A stretch of 64,000 nucleotides of DNA from Suillus spraguei (taxonomy: Eukaryota; Basidiomycota; Agaricomycetes; Boletales; Suillaceae): positions 1-64,000 of the forward strand of contig JABCPU010000222.1 in the NCBI GenBank assembly GCA_016800925.1, given 5' to 3'. This document shows positions 37,040 to 49,704 of this stretch, one piece after another; the stretch's first letter is position 1, and the number at the start of each line of letters is the position of its first letter. The position numbers and the translations under genes are program-made. The notes below the pieces were generated by a model. It saw nothing but the letters and a program-made list of their open reading frames with translations. It had not been told where the DNA came from and searched no databases.

Positions 37040-40000
37040 TCACTCCTCATAGCACTGCTGCCAGCGCATCCCATGCGCCATGCGACTCAAATCAAGCTCA
37101 ACCCCACGTCTGGGTATCACTAATACAGTCCAAGGATTATAGAATGGTTGTCGAGAAGCGGGTGGCACCCAGAATAAGAGCCGACAATTGGGTCCCATCA
37201 TCCATCCATCCTCTCCCAGAAAAGTGAACGTCCATCTGGGGTCATCATGCGCGGCGTCCACAAGTAGTTCAGCAGTGTCGCGCAGTGCATGAGTTGAGTC
37301 GGATGAGAAGCAAATGAAGTCATCGTCCGTAATATTGGGCGTGGGGACGGCAGCTGTTGGATATTGGATGCAACTATCATGTGGAGAGGATACTGGACAT
37401 TCTTCTTCAGTACGTTTCAATGTCTTTTTAATTGCTGCATGCCAGACTCGGACAGTCACTTCATCATATGAACGCGAAATAATGTGGACTCCATCGCGCG
37501 AGAAAGAGACTGATGTGACCCTTTCAGTGTGCCCCCACAAGGTTTTACCAATTGGTTGCCCTGTTCCGACATCCCACAGTTCGACACTCGCATCACTAGA
37601 ACCAGAAACGAAGCAAGTCCCATCCGGCGAAAACGAGACCGATGTAACCGAATCAGTGTGCCCCTCCAAGGGCTCACCAACTGGCTGCCCTGTTCCTGCA
37701 TCCCATAGCCGAACAGTCTTATCCGCAGAACCAGTTGCGATGCGAATCCCATCCGAAGAGAACGAGATTGATGCAACCCAATCAGTATGCCCCAGCAAGG
37801 GCTCACCAACTGGCTGCCTGGTCCCTGTATTACAAAGCAGAACCATCCCATCCATCAAACTAGTTGCGATGCGAGTCCCATCCGGAGAAAACAAGACTTT
37901 GAGAACCTCTTTAGTGTGCCCCAGCAAGGGCTCACCGACTGGCTTCCCTGTTCCTGTACACCACAGCCGGACAGTCTTATCCACAGAACCAGTCGCGATG
38001 AGTGTTCCGTCGGGAGAAAATGAGACTGAGTTGATTTTATCAGTGTGCCCCCGTAAAGGTTCACCGACTGGATGCCCCGTTCCTGCATCCCACAACCGAA
38101 CAGTCTTATCGTTCAAACCACAAACGATGCGGGTCCCGTCCAGCGAGAACGAAACTGAGTGAAGCCCATCAATCTCCCCCAACAAAAGTTCACCCACTAA
38201 CTGCCCAGTCTCTGTATCCCACAGCCGAACCGTCCCATCCACCGAACCAGTTGTGATGCGAGTCCCATCCGGAGAGAACAAAATTGAGAAAACACAAGCA
38301 GTGTGCCCCAGCAAGGGCTTACCGACTGGCTGACCTGTCGCTGTATTCAACAGCTGCACAGTGCCATTCCTAGAACCAGTCGCGAAGTGGGTTCCATCTG
38401 ATGATAGCGAGACCGAGGCAATCCAATCAGGGTGCCCTTGCAAGAACTTGCTACGTGGTTGGTCTGTAGATACATCCCACAGCCGGACAGTCCTATCTGC
38501 AGAACCAGTTGCGATGCGAGTCCCATCCGGAGAGAACGAGACGGAATAGAGATAACCTGTGTGGCCAGACAAGAGCTCACCGACTGGCTGCCCTCCGGCC
38601 AAATCCCACAACTGGACAGTCCAATCAGCCGAACCTGTCACGATGCGACTTCCATCCGGCGAAAAAGAAACTGACCAAACCCAATCAGCGTGCTCCAAGG
38701 GCTCATGGATAGGCTTCCCGGTCGCCGCATTCCACAGCCGGACAGTGTTATCCACAGAACCAGTCACGATGCGAGTCCCATCCGAAGAAAACGAGACTGA
38801 CGTAACCCAATCAGTGTGCCCCTGCAAGGGCTCGCCAACTGGCTGCCCCGTTGCTGCTTCCCACAACCGAACAGTATTATCATGTGAACCAGAAACGACG
38901 CGAGTCTCATCCGGCGAGAATGCTACTGAGTTAACCTCTTTAGTGTGCCCCCGTAAGGGTTCACCAACTGGCTGTCGCGTTGCTACATCCCACAGTCGGA
39001 TTGTCATATCCGCTGAACCTGTCACGATACGAGTTCCGTTCGGCGAGAATGAGACTGATGAAACTCTTTCAGTGTGCCCATATAAGGGATCACCAATGGG
39101 CTGCCATGTTGTTACATCCCACAGCCGGACAGTCTTGTCGGATGAACCAGACACAATGCGTGTCCCATCCGGCGAGAAAGAAACCGAGTTAACTGTGTTT
39201 GTGTGTCCTAGCAAGGGCTCGCCTACTGGCTGCCCAGTCCCTGCATCCCACAGTCGCACAGTATGATCCATCGATCCAGTCACAATCCGAGTCCCATCCG
39301 GCGAGAACGAGACTGAGTTAACCTCCTCAGTGTGCCCGGTGATCACAGTTTGAACAGCCGTCCAGTTGATGTCACGTCCAGATGCCACACGAAGGGAGTT
39401 AAGAAATCGCCTAGAAAACGTTTTGGATAGAGCAGAGTTGACGGGCGAGAATGGCAGTGCTGATACATAGAGATGAGGTGTGCTGTGCAAGATCATGCCG
39501 CCGAAGACTTGAATAAATCTTTGCACGTCCATTGCAGCGGACGAGGCACCTTCATATCCGATGTGACCCTGCAATTGTGACTGCGCGTGAGTGTGTTATC
39601 TGACACCTGATAAGTATGTACTCACCTTCAACCACTTGGCAACAACCGGAAGGGCGGGGACTGCGCCACTGAGCGCATTGATAAGGCAGAGTACCTCAAG
39701 CCAGAAGAACAATCGCTCATGATCGAAGAATGATTTAATTTCTTTGGGGAGTTCCGGATCGAAGTCAGTTGTTTGTACGTAGATAGGCCAAAATCGACAG
39801 GCGTAGGATAGATGTGGGGAGATGCGCTTTTCAACTCGTTTCTGTAGCCCGGAATCATCGGAGTTTGGGAGATAAGATGATTTTGAATCGCAAATATTGA
39901 AGGAAAGTTCATGTTCCATCACTCGAAGTGATGCGAAAATAAGGTCTCGTTGTACCTTCGACACATCGATGAAGAACTCTCCGCTGTGCGATCGGTCCGT

Positions 40001-42441
40001 CAGGAAATCACGGAAGGATGCATGAAGGGGTCGGATTGGAGTAGATGAGTTGGTGGTGCCGCTTAGCAGAGATCCCATATGTTCTACTATGACCTCTACT
40101 TTGTAACGGTCGCTTTCATCTGGAAAATGGCTCCGCATGGCATTCAAGGAATTCAAAGGGAGGGGTTCTGCTGTGCCAAGGATTTGTCCTATCACGGAAC
40201 GAAACGTTGCTAAACGTGTTTGCTGAAACTCGGGGTTTGTATGTCTATCCTTTCGCATGATCTCTGTCAGAATGAAGTCATACATATCGTACAACAAATG
40301 CTCCCGTTCGACAGGATCGCGGGACACCATAATATTGAAGGACTGATTGGAAGATAAGCCAGCAGGGGGTTCTTCGATGGATTCGCAAGCAAGACGTGCC
40401 CACTCGAAAAGACCATCAGCATTCTTAGCGAGGGATGTGAACTCTTTGCTCCCAAAATGCGAAACCCCTTCGAGCTTCTTCGATACGTAAGAGTAGATAT
40501 CGCGTTCCGCGACTTCTGGTGGAATATCGTTCATGGAAATTTGCAGGATGTGTTGAGCACCAGCAAAAGCATTCTGAATGTCGCGAAACGGACGAGAGGT
40601 GACGATAAATCGGAAGTTCTTTGGGAGCTCTGTGATTTGGGAAACAGAAGGGTTCTGAAGTTTACCGGAAAGAATGCGAAGAAGGTCGCATCGTGTCTTG
40701 GCCACACCACTCTCGTCCAGTGCGTCGATCACAATCACGACAGGGCCCACGGTTGACTTTGAGAGCTTCTGCAGTGGTTCCACGAGAAACTTCTGCCATT
40801 GCTGGATGGTGTCAGCTGTAGTCTTGAGCGCACTGGCGTGCTGAACTGTATCTGCCAACGCTCGCCTCACCCCAGAATCACGGTCTGCTAGATCGCGCGC
40901 GATGGTGGAAAATATCTTCTCATGGCGACGGTCGGCTTCTCGATCTCGGTCGAAACAATAACATGAATCAAGCCCTCCCGCATCGCTGAACCAGTTGGCA
41001 ATCGTATGAGCGATAGCTGATTTTCCCTTTCCTGCAGGGCCAGATAACCACAGCACGCGCGGAACGTCGTCTCCAGTGCTATTGACCCATTCTGTGATCT
41101 GGGAGAGGATTTCCGTGCGCGTCCCTGGGAGGCATTGTTTCCTGGTATCTAGCCCTGCGTTCGCTGCATAAGTTATACCACTGAGGTCCAGTAGCTCGCC
41201 TGAAGAGAAATGAATAATTGTCGCATCAGAAGCAAGCACAATCCCGACCTGTATGGTGGATATAAATAGCTACGTCCCGAGCAACTTGGTCCCTGAAATT
41301 TTGCATGAGCGTATCTAACGTATCGCTGTACTGTTGGATTGCATTATCTGTCTCAGTGAGAATGTCCTTCCCGAGTCTCTTCCCTTTTGTAATAAAAGGC
41401 TTGAGTATGCAGAAAGCGTAATAGCTTGGAGACTCACAGAAACTCTTGGTCTCTGCGTAATCTCTGATGAAACGGGCGCATTCAAGGGTCTGCTGAGATA
41501 TCTGTCCAAGGATACCGCGCATCGATGAAATCTCGTTAATCGTCTCTTCCTGTATCATGAAGCCGTAAACTTGATCCAGCTTCTCGACAAGACGATGCAC
41601 TGTTTGGTCGCGGTCTGATTGGGCGATGACCATCTACACCAATGGCTACTCAGCAGGAGATAGAAACGAACGAAACCAAACATACTTTTGATGCACAAGA
41701 CAAGATCCCCAGTGCAATCTTTGCATATGGATGTACCTGTGGAATGGGATTAGTTTGAACTCAACCAGGAGGAATGGCCCCATACATCCGCGAGCTTCCC
41801 GATAACACTGTCGAATATCTTGAGAGGTTTAAGGTATGTCTCCTCGAAATCACATGCATCGTCGAGATCTGCTGGTGCATTTTGTGCGGCGGATATTCCA
41901 GATGTCACAGGTCCTGAGAGTGGCTTCATGAGTTTTACAGCCTCTTTGGCAGCCTGAAGTGCCGAATGGGGGTTGGCGCCTTGTTCCGCACTGGTGGGAG
42001 CATCCTGAACCTGCACGACAAACAAAATTAATGGAGAACACAAGAACTGAAAGGCGACCTACCTCGATATTCGGAATCGATGAGACACCTTCACATTCGA
42101 CGTTCGGGGGAACAAGGTCGTGACGGCTGCGTGAATCCTTCAAGTTCGAGCGCTTGTGTGCGACATCAGCCTTATCCCAGGACACTCATTGAGTATTGAC
42201 TTTGACTCACAGTGATCTTTTTGATTACACCATTTGTAACCTTCCCCAGAAACCGACGGAATTTAATGCCACGGAGTCTGCCCTAGACAAAAGGATGCAT
42301 TGGTGAGAGTCAGCGTTTTCGTGTGCAACTTCATAAACATCAGCCACATACCGGGCGTTCAACAGGGTCTGTGTTCTTGGATGTCCCGATGTTCAGAGGA
42401 GGGACTGATATTGTGTCCCCCAATTGATTGGCGTCGTTCAT
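37040..42441 (-). CDS. NACHT-WD40 STAND receptor (fungal NLR/NWD type)
   Basis: About nine exons run from ATG at 42441 (MNDANQLGDTISVPPLN). The N-terminal 300 residues are helical and lack a known effector motif (DLDDACDFEETYLKPLKIFD, then DRDQTVHRLVEKLDQVYGFM). A conserved linker (TGELLDLSGITYAANAGLD, CLPGTRTEIL) leads to the NACHT ATPase, with P-loop GPAGKGKSA (about 41020-41045) and Walker B VVIVIDALDES (about 40710-40745). A helical arm follows. After an intron (39625-39569) one exon encodes 15 WD40 repeats of 42-43 residues with high mutual identity (GHT..VNSVSFSPDGTRIV.GS.D.TVRLWD), enough for two seven-blade propellers plus one. It ends with a 120-residue tail. Proteins of this class (HET-E/HET-D type) act in fungal non-self recognition and regulated cell death when the WD repeats bind ligand. 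Both long exons are uninterrupted, so it looks functional. Repeat blocks flank it on both sides. Confidence 0.9.
37420..39345 (-). repeat. Fifteen tandem WD40-coding repeats
   Basis: Within the receptor's last exon a unit of 126-129 bp is repeated 15 times. Strings such as GATGCGAGTCCCATCCGG and CACCGACTGGCTGCC recur in most units. Repeats 5-9 and 12 are the most diverged (for example LEHADWVW in unit 5 and LLLGEIDGLH in unit 9). Such arrays in fungal receptors are known to change by unequal exchange and to be homogenised. Confidence 0.85.
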
Positions 42442-43978
42442 GGCCAATAGTTGGGGTTGATGATCAGCCTGAGTGAAGTAGGGTGCGACAACCGTGGGCC
42501 GGCCCATGTTTGCTGCTGTATTATACTATTGACTTCAGGCGCTAAGGCCATCGGGCGCCATGGCACATCGGGAAACGCAGCGTGATCGAAGGAACGGTTC
42601 AAGTTAGTTATCGAGGATTTGCCTCATAGAGGGGCTGGTCACCGGTCTACGAAGTAGTGGGGAAGTCAATTCATGGACTAGTGCTTGAGGTCGATTGAGA
42701 ACATTCAACAGCGTCGGAATCAATTCCAGGCCCGTGAGCTGTGCCTAGCCCTGTTGTTGCTACACACATGCATGTTGTAGTACTTACTGTATCAGTGTAT
42801 GCATTGACTCAAGTGAGGTCAAACTTCAAATTCAATGTACTTGGTGGCTCACTTCACTTCTCACGAACGAATCTAGAGCTTCAAGTTCTTCAGCTTTCCC
42901 GAGAATCGGAGCATTGTAAATTTGTCCGAGTCACGCCTATGACAGTTTTCATAATGGTTAGTACGCAATCCCACTCAACCACTACCGCCTGAGGCCAACT
43001 CCCTTCCAGATGAGGTTCTATACGATTGACTGTTCTCTTCTCCAAACAGCTTCTCAACTCAAATCCGCATCACGGGCGAGTCACATGTGGCTGCACTCCA
43101 CCAGGCGGATTCCGTACGAGTAGTGAGGTTGATAGGGCATTCTTCCTATGGTACGTGTTTTTTTTCGAATAGTCCTATTAACTACTATGAAGTGGCCTGC
43201 ACGCCGAAGTCACCAATCGAGTTTTATCGGTATTCTCCTTGGTCTCCATTGGTCTTTGCTTTGCTTGTCCCAGACACTCGACCGTCTCCTCATTTGCATT
43301 TTTCCTTGGAAGTTTTGCGTGTTCTTCCATACCTCACGTTGTATGCATCGTCGTACTAGCTGGTTGTTACCATACTGCATATGTTGTACTGTGTGCAATG
43401 AACCATGTTCCTTCCTATTGACTCGGTCCTCTTAACATTTAAATCCCTGTGCACTGTGTGCAACCGAAGCCAAACGACCCCGAAATATACAAATACGCCT
43501 GTGCTACTGCTGCAATCTTCTTCCACCTACGGAAGCCATTGGACACATTTATCTCGCTCAACAGCATCTCGGATGACTTGCTTCGTTACACTATAATCGT
43601 TCCATGCTCTCAATAATCAATTACCCAGTGACCTTTCTATTACTTGGAACTATCTCGAACTCAGACCCAATATTTGCTAGGTCGCAGTGGGAGAAATACT
43701 CACTGGATTATGACTCGATATACTTATCAGCGAAACACTGGCCATGAACCAGTCTTTTGCAAGCAACTATTGAAAGTACATGATAATACAGGAGATATAT
43801 ACAAAGTCAAGGCCGACGGGCTTTCTCACTTGATCATCACCACGAAAGACAAGCTGATTCAGTTCTTATCACCACCGTAGACCCCGCAGTGTTCACCTCT
43901 CTCCTAAACCCGACGGGCAGAGAGGTAATTGGTGATGGGAGTATGGTGGTGATGTCTACTTAACCGTATATAGCTAAT
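42442..43978. repeat. Repeat blocks between receptor and beta-galactosidase
   Basis: The receptor promoter lies at the left edge. The stretch 43245-43640 repeats 36480-36870, so direct repeats of nearly 400 bp bracket the receptor gene. The stretch 43677-43978 is the oxygenase 3' flank block without an oxygenase before it. The ORFs here (up to 97 codons) show no motif. Confidence 0.75.
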
Positions 43979-46900
43979 TTAATTCATCTCTCCCAAAGAC
44001 TCATAAAACTCCTGAGAAATCGGCCGTCCTTCAGGCGACCAAGGAGGGTTATTAGTCTTAATATCGCCGACACCACCTTCGTACACGCCGTCGATGGTGA
44101 GTTGCAAAGTTGGAGTGACAGCTTGCCGTTCCATGACCCACAGCGCGACAGCAACAGTACTGTACAAAAGTCAGTAATCATCACAGATCTCGGTCACGTC
44201 AAGGGTCGTACTTTGTGCCATTATAGTCCAGAATACCTTGATGGACAGGGAACTTATACTGGGGCCTGTACCTTGCTATCAGCCTAGCTCGTATGATAAA
44301 TTGAACCAGGCGTACCCAATGTTCGACACTCTCTTACCCATCATCCATCCATTGACGTATAACTGACATCGATATGGCTGCGAGGTGTTGTCAAACACAA
44401 AGGACATTGGAACATCAAATCCATCTGGGATACTTAAGTCGAACGTCGTAACAAAGAACCCAACACCCGCAGTAGCGTTGGGCAGACCCTCAGAGAGGTT
44501 TCTTAGTGCCCAAGAAGAGGTATCAAACCCGGGTAAGTGCCAGCCCATGCGTTCACCATAGAGACCTCCTTCATTCAGCACCCCGCGTACCTTGTCGGGA
44601 TAACTGTGCCGTCATGAGCATGAGCTGACGAGGTGATCATGTCAGAAAAAGGAAAACGCACTTAGTGTATCCGCCAACTTTACCCTGAACCTTCCATGCA
44701 TCGAAGTTTCCAGTATTGAGCATGAAGCCACGGACACCACGAGGGGATTTCTCAGCTAAATTCGTCTTCAACATCAGAATAGCTTCAGTCTGAGTTCAAC
44801 GTGTGGCTTACAATCTGCCTCATCGTGGCCCATATTATCCTGAAACTGTCGTCAATGGCAACAACGGCCTAGAACACGAGAACCTACCTGGAGGATAGTA
44901 ATGACGTTGTCTTGCCCGTAAAGCAAAGATCCCACAGGGAAGTCGAACTTATCATCCGTTTCGGCGCTATGTAGCTGGGGTTAGTAACGCCCTCGGATCA
45001 TACTCATGATGATGATTTACCCTCCAGATGATGTGCTCAAGAACACGTCGTTCACCCAAACACTGGCAGCGAAAGCTACTCAACGCAATCAGCATTCAAA
45101 TCACTTTTACTCCCTTAGACCCACCTGAGCCCCCATTGATGGAGAGCTTGACATACTGTGTGACTTCCAAGGCATTGAAGTGCCCACGCCAAAGTACGAT
45201 GTTCTCGCAGCTGTTAGTCAATAAGCTTTAATAAAAGACGCGAGTCAGACGATGACTAACTATTCATAGTCACAACCATAGAGAACCCCCCGTCGCCGTA
45301 GTAAGGCAAGGGCATGTTCGTGGCAGTGTGATTAGCAACAGTCCAATTAGCATCAGAAAATTCGCTGCGGATTTCTGGTAAACTGTCTGCATATCTCCAG
45401 TTTGTAAGCGCGGGCGGAGCAAATCCATGACCCGTGGATGAGGTATTCAGTTGTGCAACGAAGCCTCCTTGGGAGGTTATATTTGAGGCCGCAGCAACAT
45501 CAGATGAGATAGGAATTCCGTTCCATGTAACCGTTGTCACATCGTCAGGCGCAATGACTATAAGTTGAACACTATCGTTCAAGTCGCCACGAAGGGCAAG
45601 CGTCGATCCAGTCATTGTCGCGTTACGAACTAAATAAGGACCTCCAACCAGGATGGAGGAATTCGTGCCAAACTGCCAATAATTGGCAAACTCGACAGAA
45701 TCATGGGCAGAAATTTCGGGCGACCAAAACGTTCCGGCGGTGTCGGTATCACTATAGAGGATAACCTGCTCGCTGGAATCCCAGAGTGTAATAAATTCAG
45801 GAATGCCCAAAGGAAAAGTGACAATAGTGACGCCATTGGGGGATACTGAAACTCCTGCCCATTGTATACGAGGCGTACCACTCAATATCAGAGCAACCTC
45901 TGACTCGGATGTAGGGTCACCATAGAGGAAGAGGACATCTCTCCCACCAATCCGGCCGGCAAAAAGAACCTGAGCTGTAGAGTAGATAACCCTCGATGAC
46001 CCAAATGAGTAGTCAGTGACGACAATTTTCGATTGCCTGCCCGCGAGTGTGATGCCGGATGTGAGAGTGGGGACCTCAAAGTGACCAGCAGAAGTAGTGA
46101 CATTCAGCTTGAAGGTGGTTACGTCCCTAACGAAATTGTAAACACTGGAGTCAATGTGACGGCATAATATGAGCTCACTTTGACGTGGAATCACCTTGTC
46201 TTGCGATGTAGAACGACGCCATTGAGTCGGGGTTTGTTAACAAAGTTACGAAGGCAGCCGTATTGGAGACAGAAACCGTCCCGGTAGTAGTGTCTCCAAC
46301 CCAGTCTGTCTTGTAGAAATCTGAGGAGCTTCGCAAGAAGAGACCCTGACGCTTAAGCTCCGGATACTTGACACTTAGCTCTCTGTTCTCTGCAATGGCA
46401 CTCCCATAGTCGTACGAAGCTGTAGTTGATTAGTTATTGGTTTCACCGCTAGAGGCATAGAATCTCACTGTAAACTCCGGGGTATGAAAGGGCACCCCAT
46501 GAAGTTCCTCTGTAAGCGTGTTGAGCTTCATACAAAGTAAAAGAATGAAAAACTTGCCCGTATAGCATGTAGTAGTTAATTATTTTTGCGTTGGACGCCC
46601 AAAGATTAAGGTTGAAAACATTCTCGAAATCGGCTCCTATGAGTATGCGGCATTGATCGTAACCTGACAGGAAGGTCATGTGAAGGTATGACCAAAGCAT
46701 AGACAAATGACTTACCTGCCGTTGAACCCCAGCCATCGAAAGAACCACCCTGGAACTCTGGAAAATACCAAGGTTGGCCAGGGTCAACATCTGAATGTTG
46801 ATTTAGTATCAGGTGTAAAAGGTATCAGTATAAATTGCATACATTCGTGATAGCTATAATAGTTCGTGACAACCGGGTTCCAGACATCTGGGTTGGAACA

Positions 46901-48090
46901 GTCAAACCCTTGCGGGTAAGAATCCATACTTGAGGACAATGATTATGTCAACACTAGCTCAACTGTCTCATAAATGAACTTGCCCGTAGATATTCACGGC
47001 ACCCTATACGCCGTGGAACTCAACATAACAGTCATCTGGAAATCATTAAGCTTACCGTTCCATTGATCCACGCCCTATTTTCTCCTGAATCGTTGGCGGT
47101 AAACGGGACAACAATACCAGAGCTCGAATAGAATGTTTCCAGCTCGCGAAAGTATTCTGCATGCGTGTCTGGTTCCTGGAAGTATTCATTGTCTTTATGT
47201 TGTAATTAAGCTCAACTGGATCACACGGACACGTCAAATGTGAAGGCCACTAACCGATCTGGATTGCTAGAAATGAAGCGACCATTAGACAAGTTAATGC
47301 AAAACATGATCAACGCCGGCTTGCCTATTACCGGTCCGCCTTGGGTCACCTGGTAAGGAGCGGTTTCGGTAATGATACCATGCACGTAGTCCTGCCAAGC
47401 TGCATTCCAGTCCGTCGCGTTCGTCCGCAGTTCACCTGCAACCTCTGATGTTATCCAGTGTGCAATACCTCCTGCAGTCGTCTCTGCATTGATATAAGGT
47501 CCTGATCCTCATTAGTAATTACCCGTTCAAAACACAAAGGATCATACCTGGACGTAGGAAAATCCATATGCCAGTTTGTTTCGCAGCCTCATAAAGGGGC
47601 GTCAAAGCACGGTAATCATTGAAGTCAATAATACCAGGAGAGGGATTGATCAGAGCCATGTGAGAATAAACACTGATAGTGTTAAATCCAGCAGCCTTCA
47701 CTTTCTGGAGGATATCAAGCCATAGTCCAGGCACAGGCAGTCGAAATGTGTGAAACTCTCCTGAACTAGGTGTACAGTGTAAGTGTACGAAATGTGGTCT
47801 GAATGTTCGTCGAGTACTCACTGAATGAAAATGCGCTGTCCTTTGATAATTAAGCTATACTCATCCCACAGAACATCGTTTGTACGTCCGTTCCCAGTGA
47901 AACCTTCCGGCACATCTACTACTGGTTCTGCCCTCGAGAAATCAAGATGAGACGCCGGGGAGAATATATTCGAGGGCCTATCTGACGACACCATAACGCA
48001 CAGAACTGAGACAATTACAAGAAGTACCCATGACAGTCCACAACTCCGGTTGGAGAACCTAGACGTTGCAGGACTACTGAGGGGTGGCAT
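43979..48090 (-). CDS. Beta-galactosidase, glycoside hydrolase family 35
   Basis: A gene of about 1000 codons with many small introns, from ATG at 48090 (MPPLSSPATSRF) to the stop at 43979. After a short N-terminus comes a hydrophobic helix (LSWVLLVIVSVLCVMVSS) that is either a signal peptide or a signal anchor. Then VLWDEYSLIIKGQRIFI, SGEFHTFRLPVPGLWLDIL, KAAGFNTISVYSHMALINP and TGIWIFLRPG mark the GH35 barrel. The acid/base glutamate is in GGPVIAIQIDNEYF (codon 47187-47185), built from three exons including a 12-nt micro-exon. The nucleophile is in WYFPEFQGGSFDGWG (about 46.76 kb). The beta domains and jelly-roll modules follow, ending with TVAVALWVMERQAVTPTLQL. It hydrolyses terminal beta-galactosides of plant cell-wall pectin and hemicellulose outside the cell. 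No lesion was seen in the exons checked. Confidence 0.85.
47255..47266 (-). other. 12-nt micro-exon in the beta-galactosidase active site
   Basis: Exon CAATCCAGATCG encodes the end of an Ala codon, Ile-Gln-Ile and the first base of the Asp codon of IQIDNEY. The intron before it (47324-47267) starts with GC (donor GGCAAGC) and ends TTTCTAG; the intron after it (47254-47193) is GT-AG. Skipping the exon keeps frame but deletes four residues beside the catalytic glutamate. Confidence 0.7.
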
Positions 48091-49704
48091 GTCGGATTGT
48101 AGCAACTTGAGATCCACTGCATCAAGTGTTGCTTTCCCGTTCTCAGTATTACCAAGTGCATTTATACTGTGTATGGTGTGACCTGGGTGCACCCAGGTGG
48201 CACCCCTACCCAATCCACATGTAGATAACATTCTGAAGGTCCGTTGGCACCAGTGCGGGTCAGAGTATCGCCTGTGCGAATGGATCCGCAGATAGTACGG
48301 ATCACCCGCAGGTGACAAATCGTACATAGTACGGAATGACAGATACAAATTAGAACTTGCAGGAAATGATGGGTAGTACACAATATCTACGACCATCGGC
48401 AAGCAGAGTTTATTTCAACGGCATCAGGCCGCGGCCTGGATCTTGGTGCTGGAGACATGCGGAGCATCGAGGGATGCTTCAATTGAGTCTGGAGAGATGG
48501 AAGTGTCCTCGGTATCAAGTACTGCAGGCAGGAGCCCATTTACTAGTTGCCGCTGTGCGCTGCAGTCTTGAGGATGCATGGGTCGTGGTTGGTACTACTA
48601 GTGACGAGATTATCGCATGAGATTCTGGCGGAAATCATGGTAGTTTCCGCTCGATATACACTTACATAATAATCGAAGATGTGTGTGACACGCTTGCCAT
48701 ACCATCAACTTCAAGTTCAATTGTACTATGTATGATGACTTGGACTACTAGTATCCTAGTCTCTTGTAGCACTATGGCGCCTGGCACTGAGTCCATGATA
48801 GTGTGTCACTAGCACAAGTCAAATTTCAAATTCAGTGCGAATGAAGCTTCCTCAAATCTCGCTAGAACGGTTGCTAGCGTTCAACGTTGCAACGCCAAAC
48901 TCTATCCATCGCATGACTCACTTGCCAGCGAGGTTCCATGCTTTATCGCCTGGAGGCATTGATGAAGCTCACACTATGCGACTCAATCTAGTATCGTAGC
49001 TTCGGTACTACTGCCATTCACATCTTATCAAAATCAACCACTAAATGACTCTTGAGTACGAAACGCGATCTCATAAATATCTAGTTAATGCCAGACTCGC
49101 CGCATATGTTAATACTAGGAGATCACCTCCCTTTCGAGATGTCTCGAAAATTGTCAGCGGACTCATCCCAGATGCCATGTCGTGTGTCCCCCAGGAAGGA
49201 GGATAGTGTGTCATTAAGGAGTGCGTCATCAATTTTTTACGCCTAGAAAATTATATGACAATCTTTATAATCAGTGTTACACAGTGCTCCCTCATGCCAT
49301 TTTCAATCCCACCTGACCACTAATGTGCTATCTCACATTGGAAGACAATTGAACATACTCTTCTCTCCATTTCACTCGACGGCATCTTGGATGACTTGTT
49401 TGGTTGCACTATGATCGTTCCGTGCTCTCAAAAATCTGTCACCTAGTCACTTGTCACTCCAACTACCAACCTGTGATCAGGTGCAATATTTGCTAGTATA
49501 CAAATCGACTCGTTATCATACCGTTGATGAAAGGTTCTTCATTTCCACGTTCAGTTGTACCTGAATATTTGAATATTGAATGCCAGACAGACTCAGATCT
49601 TGCCGACGTGCCGTCCATAAGTTAGGGGTATGGTCACCAGTGAACACAGGGGACTGCTTGCGATTTTAACTTAAATCTTCCGACCAATAAACACTTCGGC
49701 GAAA
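48091..49704. repeat. Repeat blocks upstream of the beta-galactosidase
   Basis: The left edge holds the galactosidase promoter. From about 48940 to 49320 the sequence matches 36050-36440, and 49330-49480 matches 36755-36870 and 43540-43650. Near 49610-49700 the leader typical of the oxygenase copies appears (GTCCATAAGTTAGGGGT, TGCGATTTTAAC). No gene is seen. Confidence 0.7.

Noticed and set aside
37314..39266. Long plus-strand open frames (282 and 235 codons) opposite the WD40 exon
   Set aside because: They are periodic translations of the antisense of the WD40 repeats, with no domain of their own; the repeat period keeps them open.
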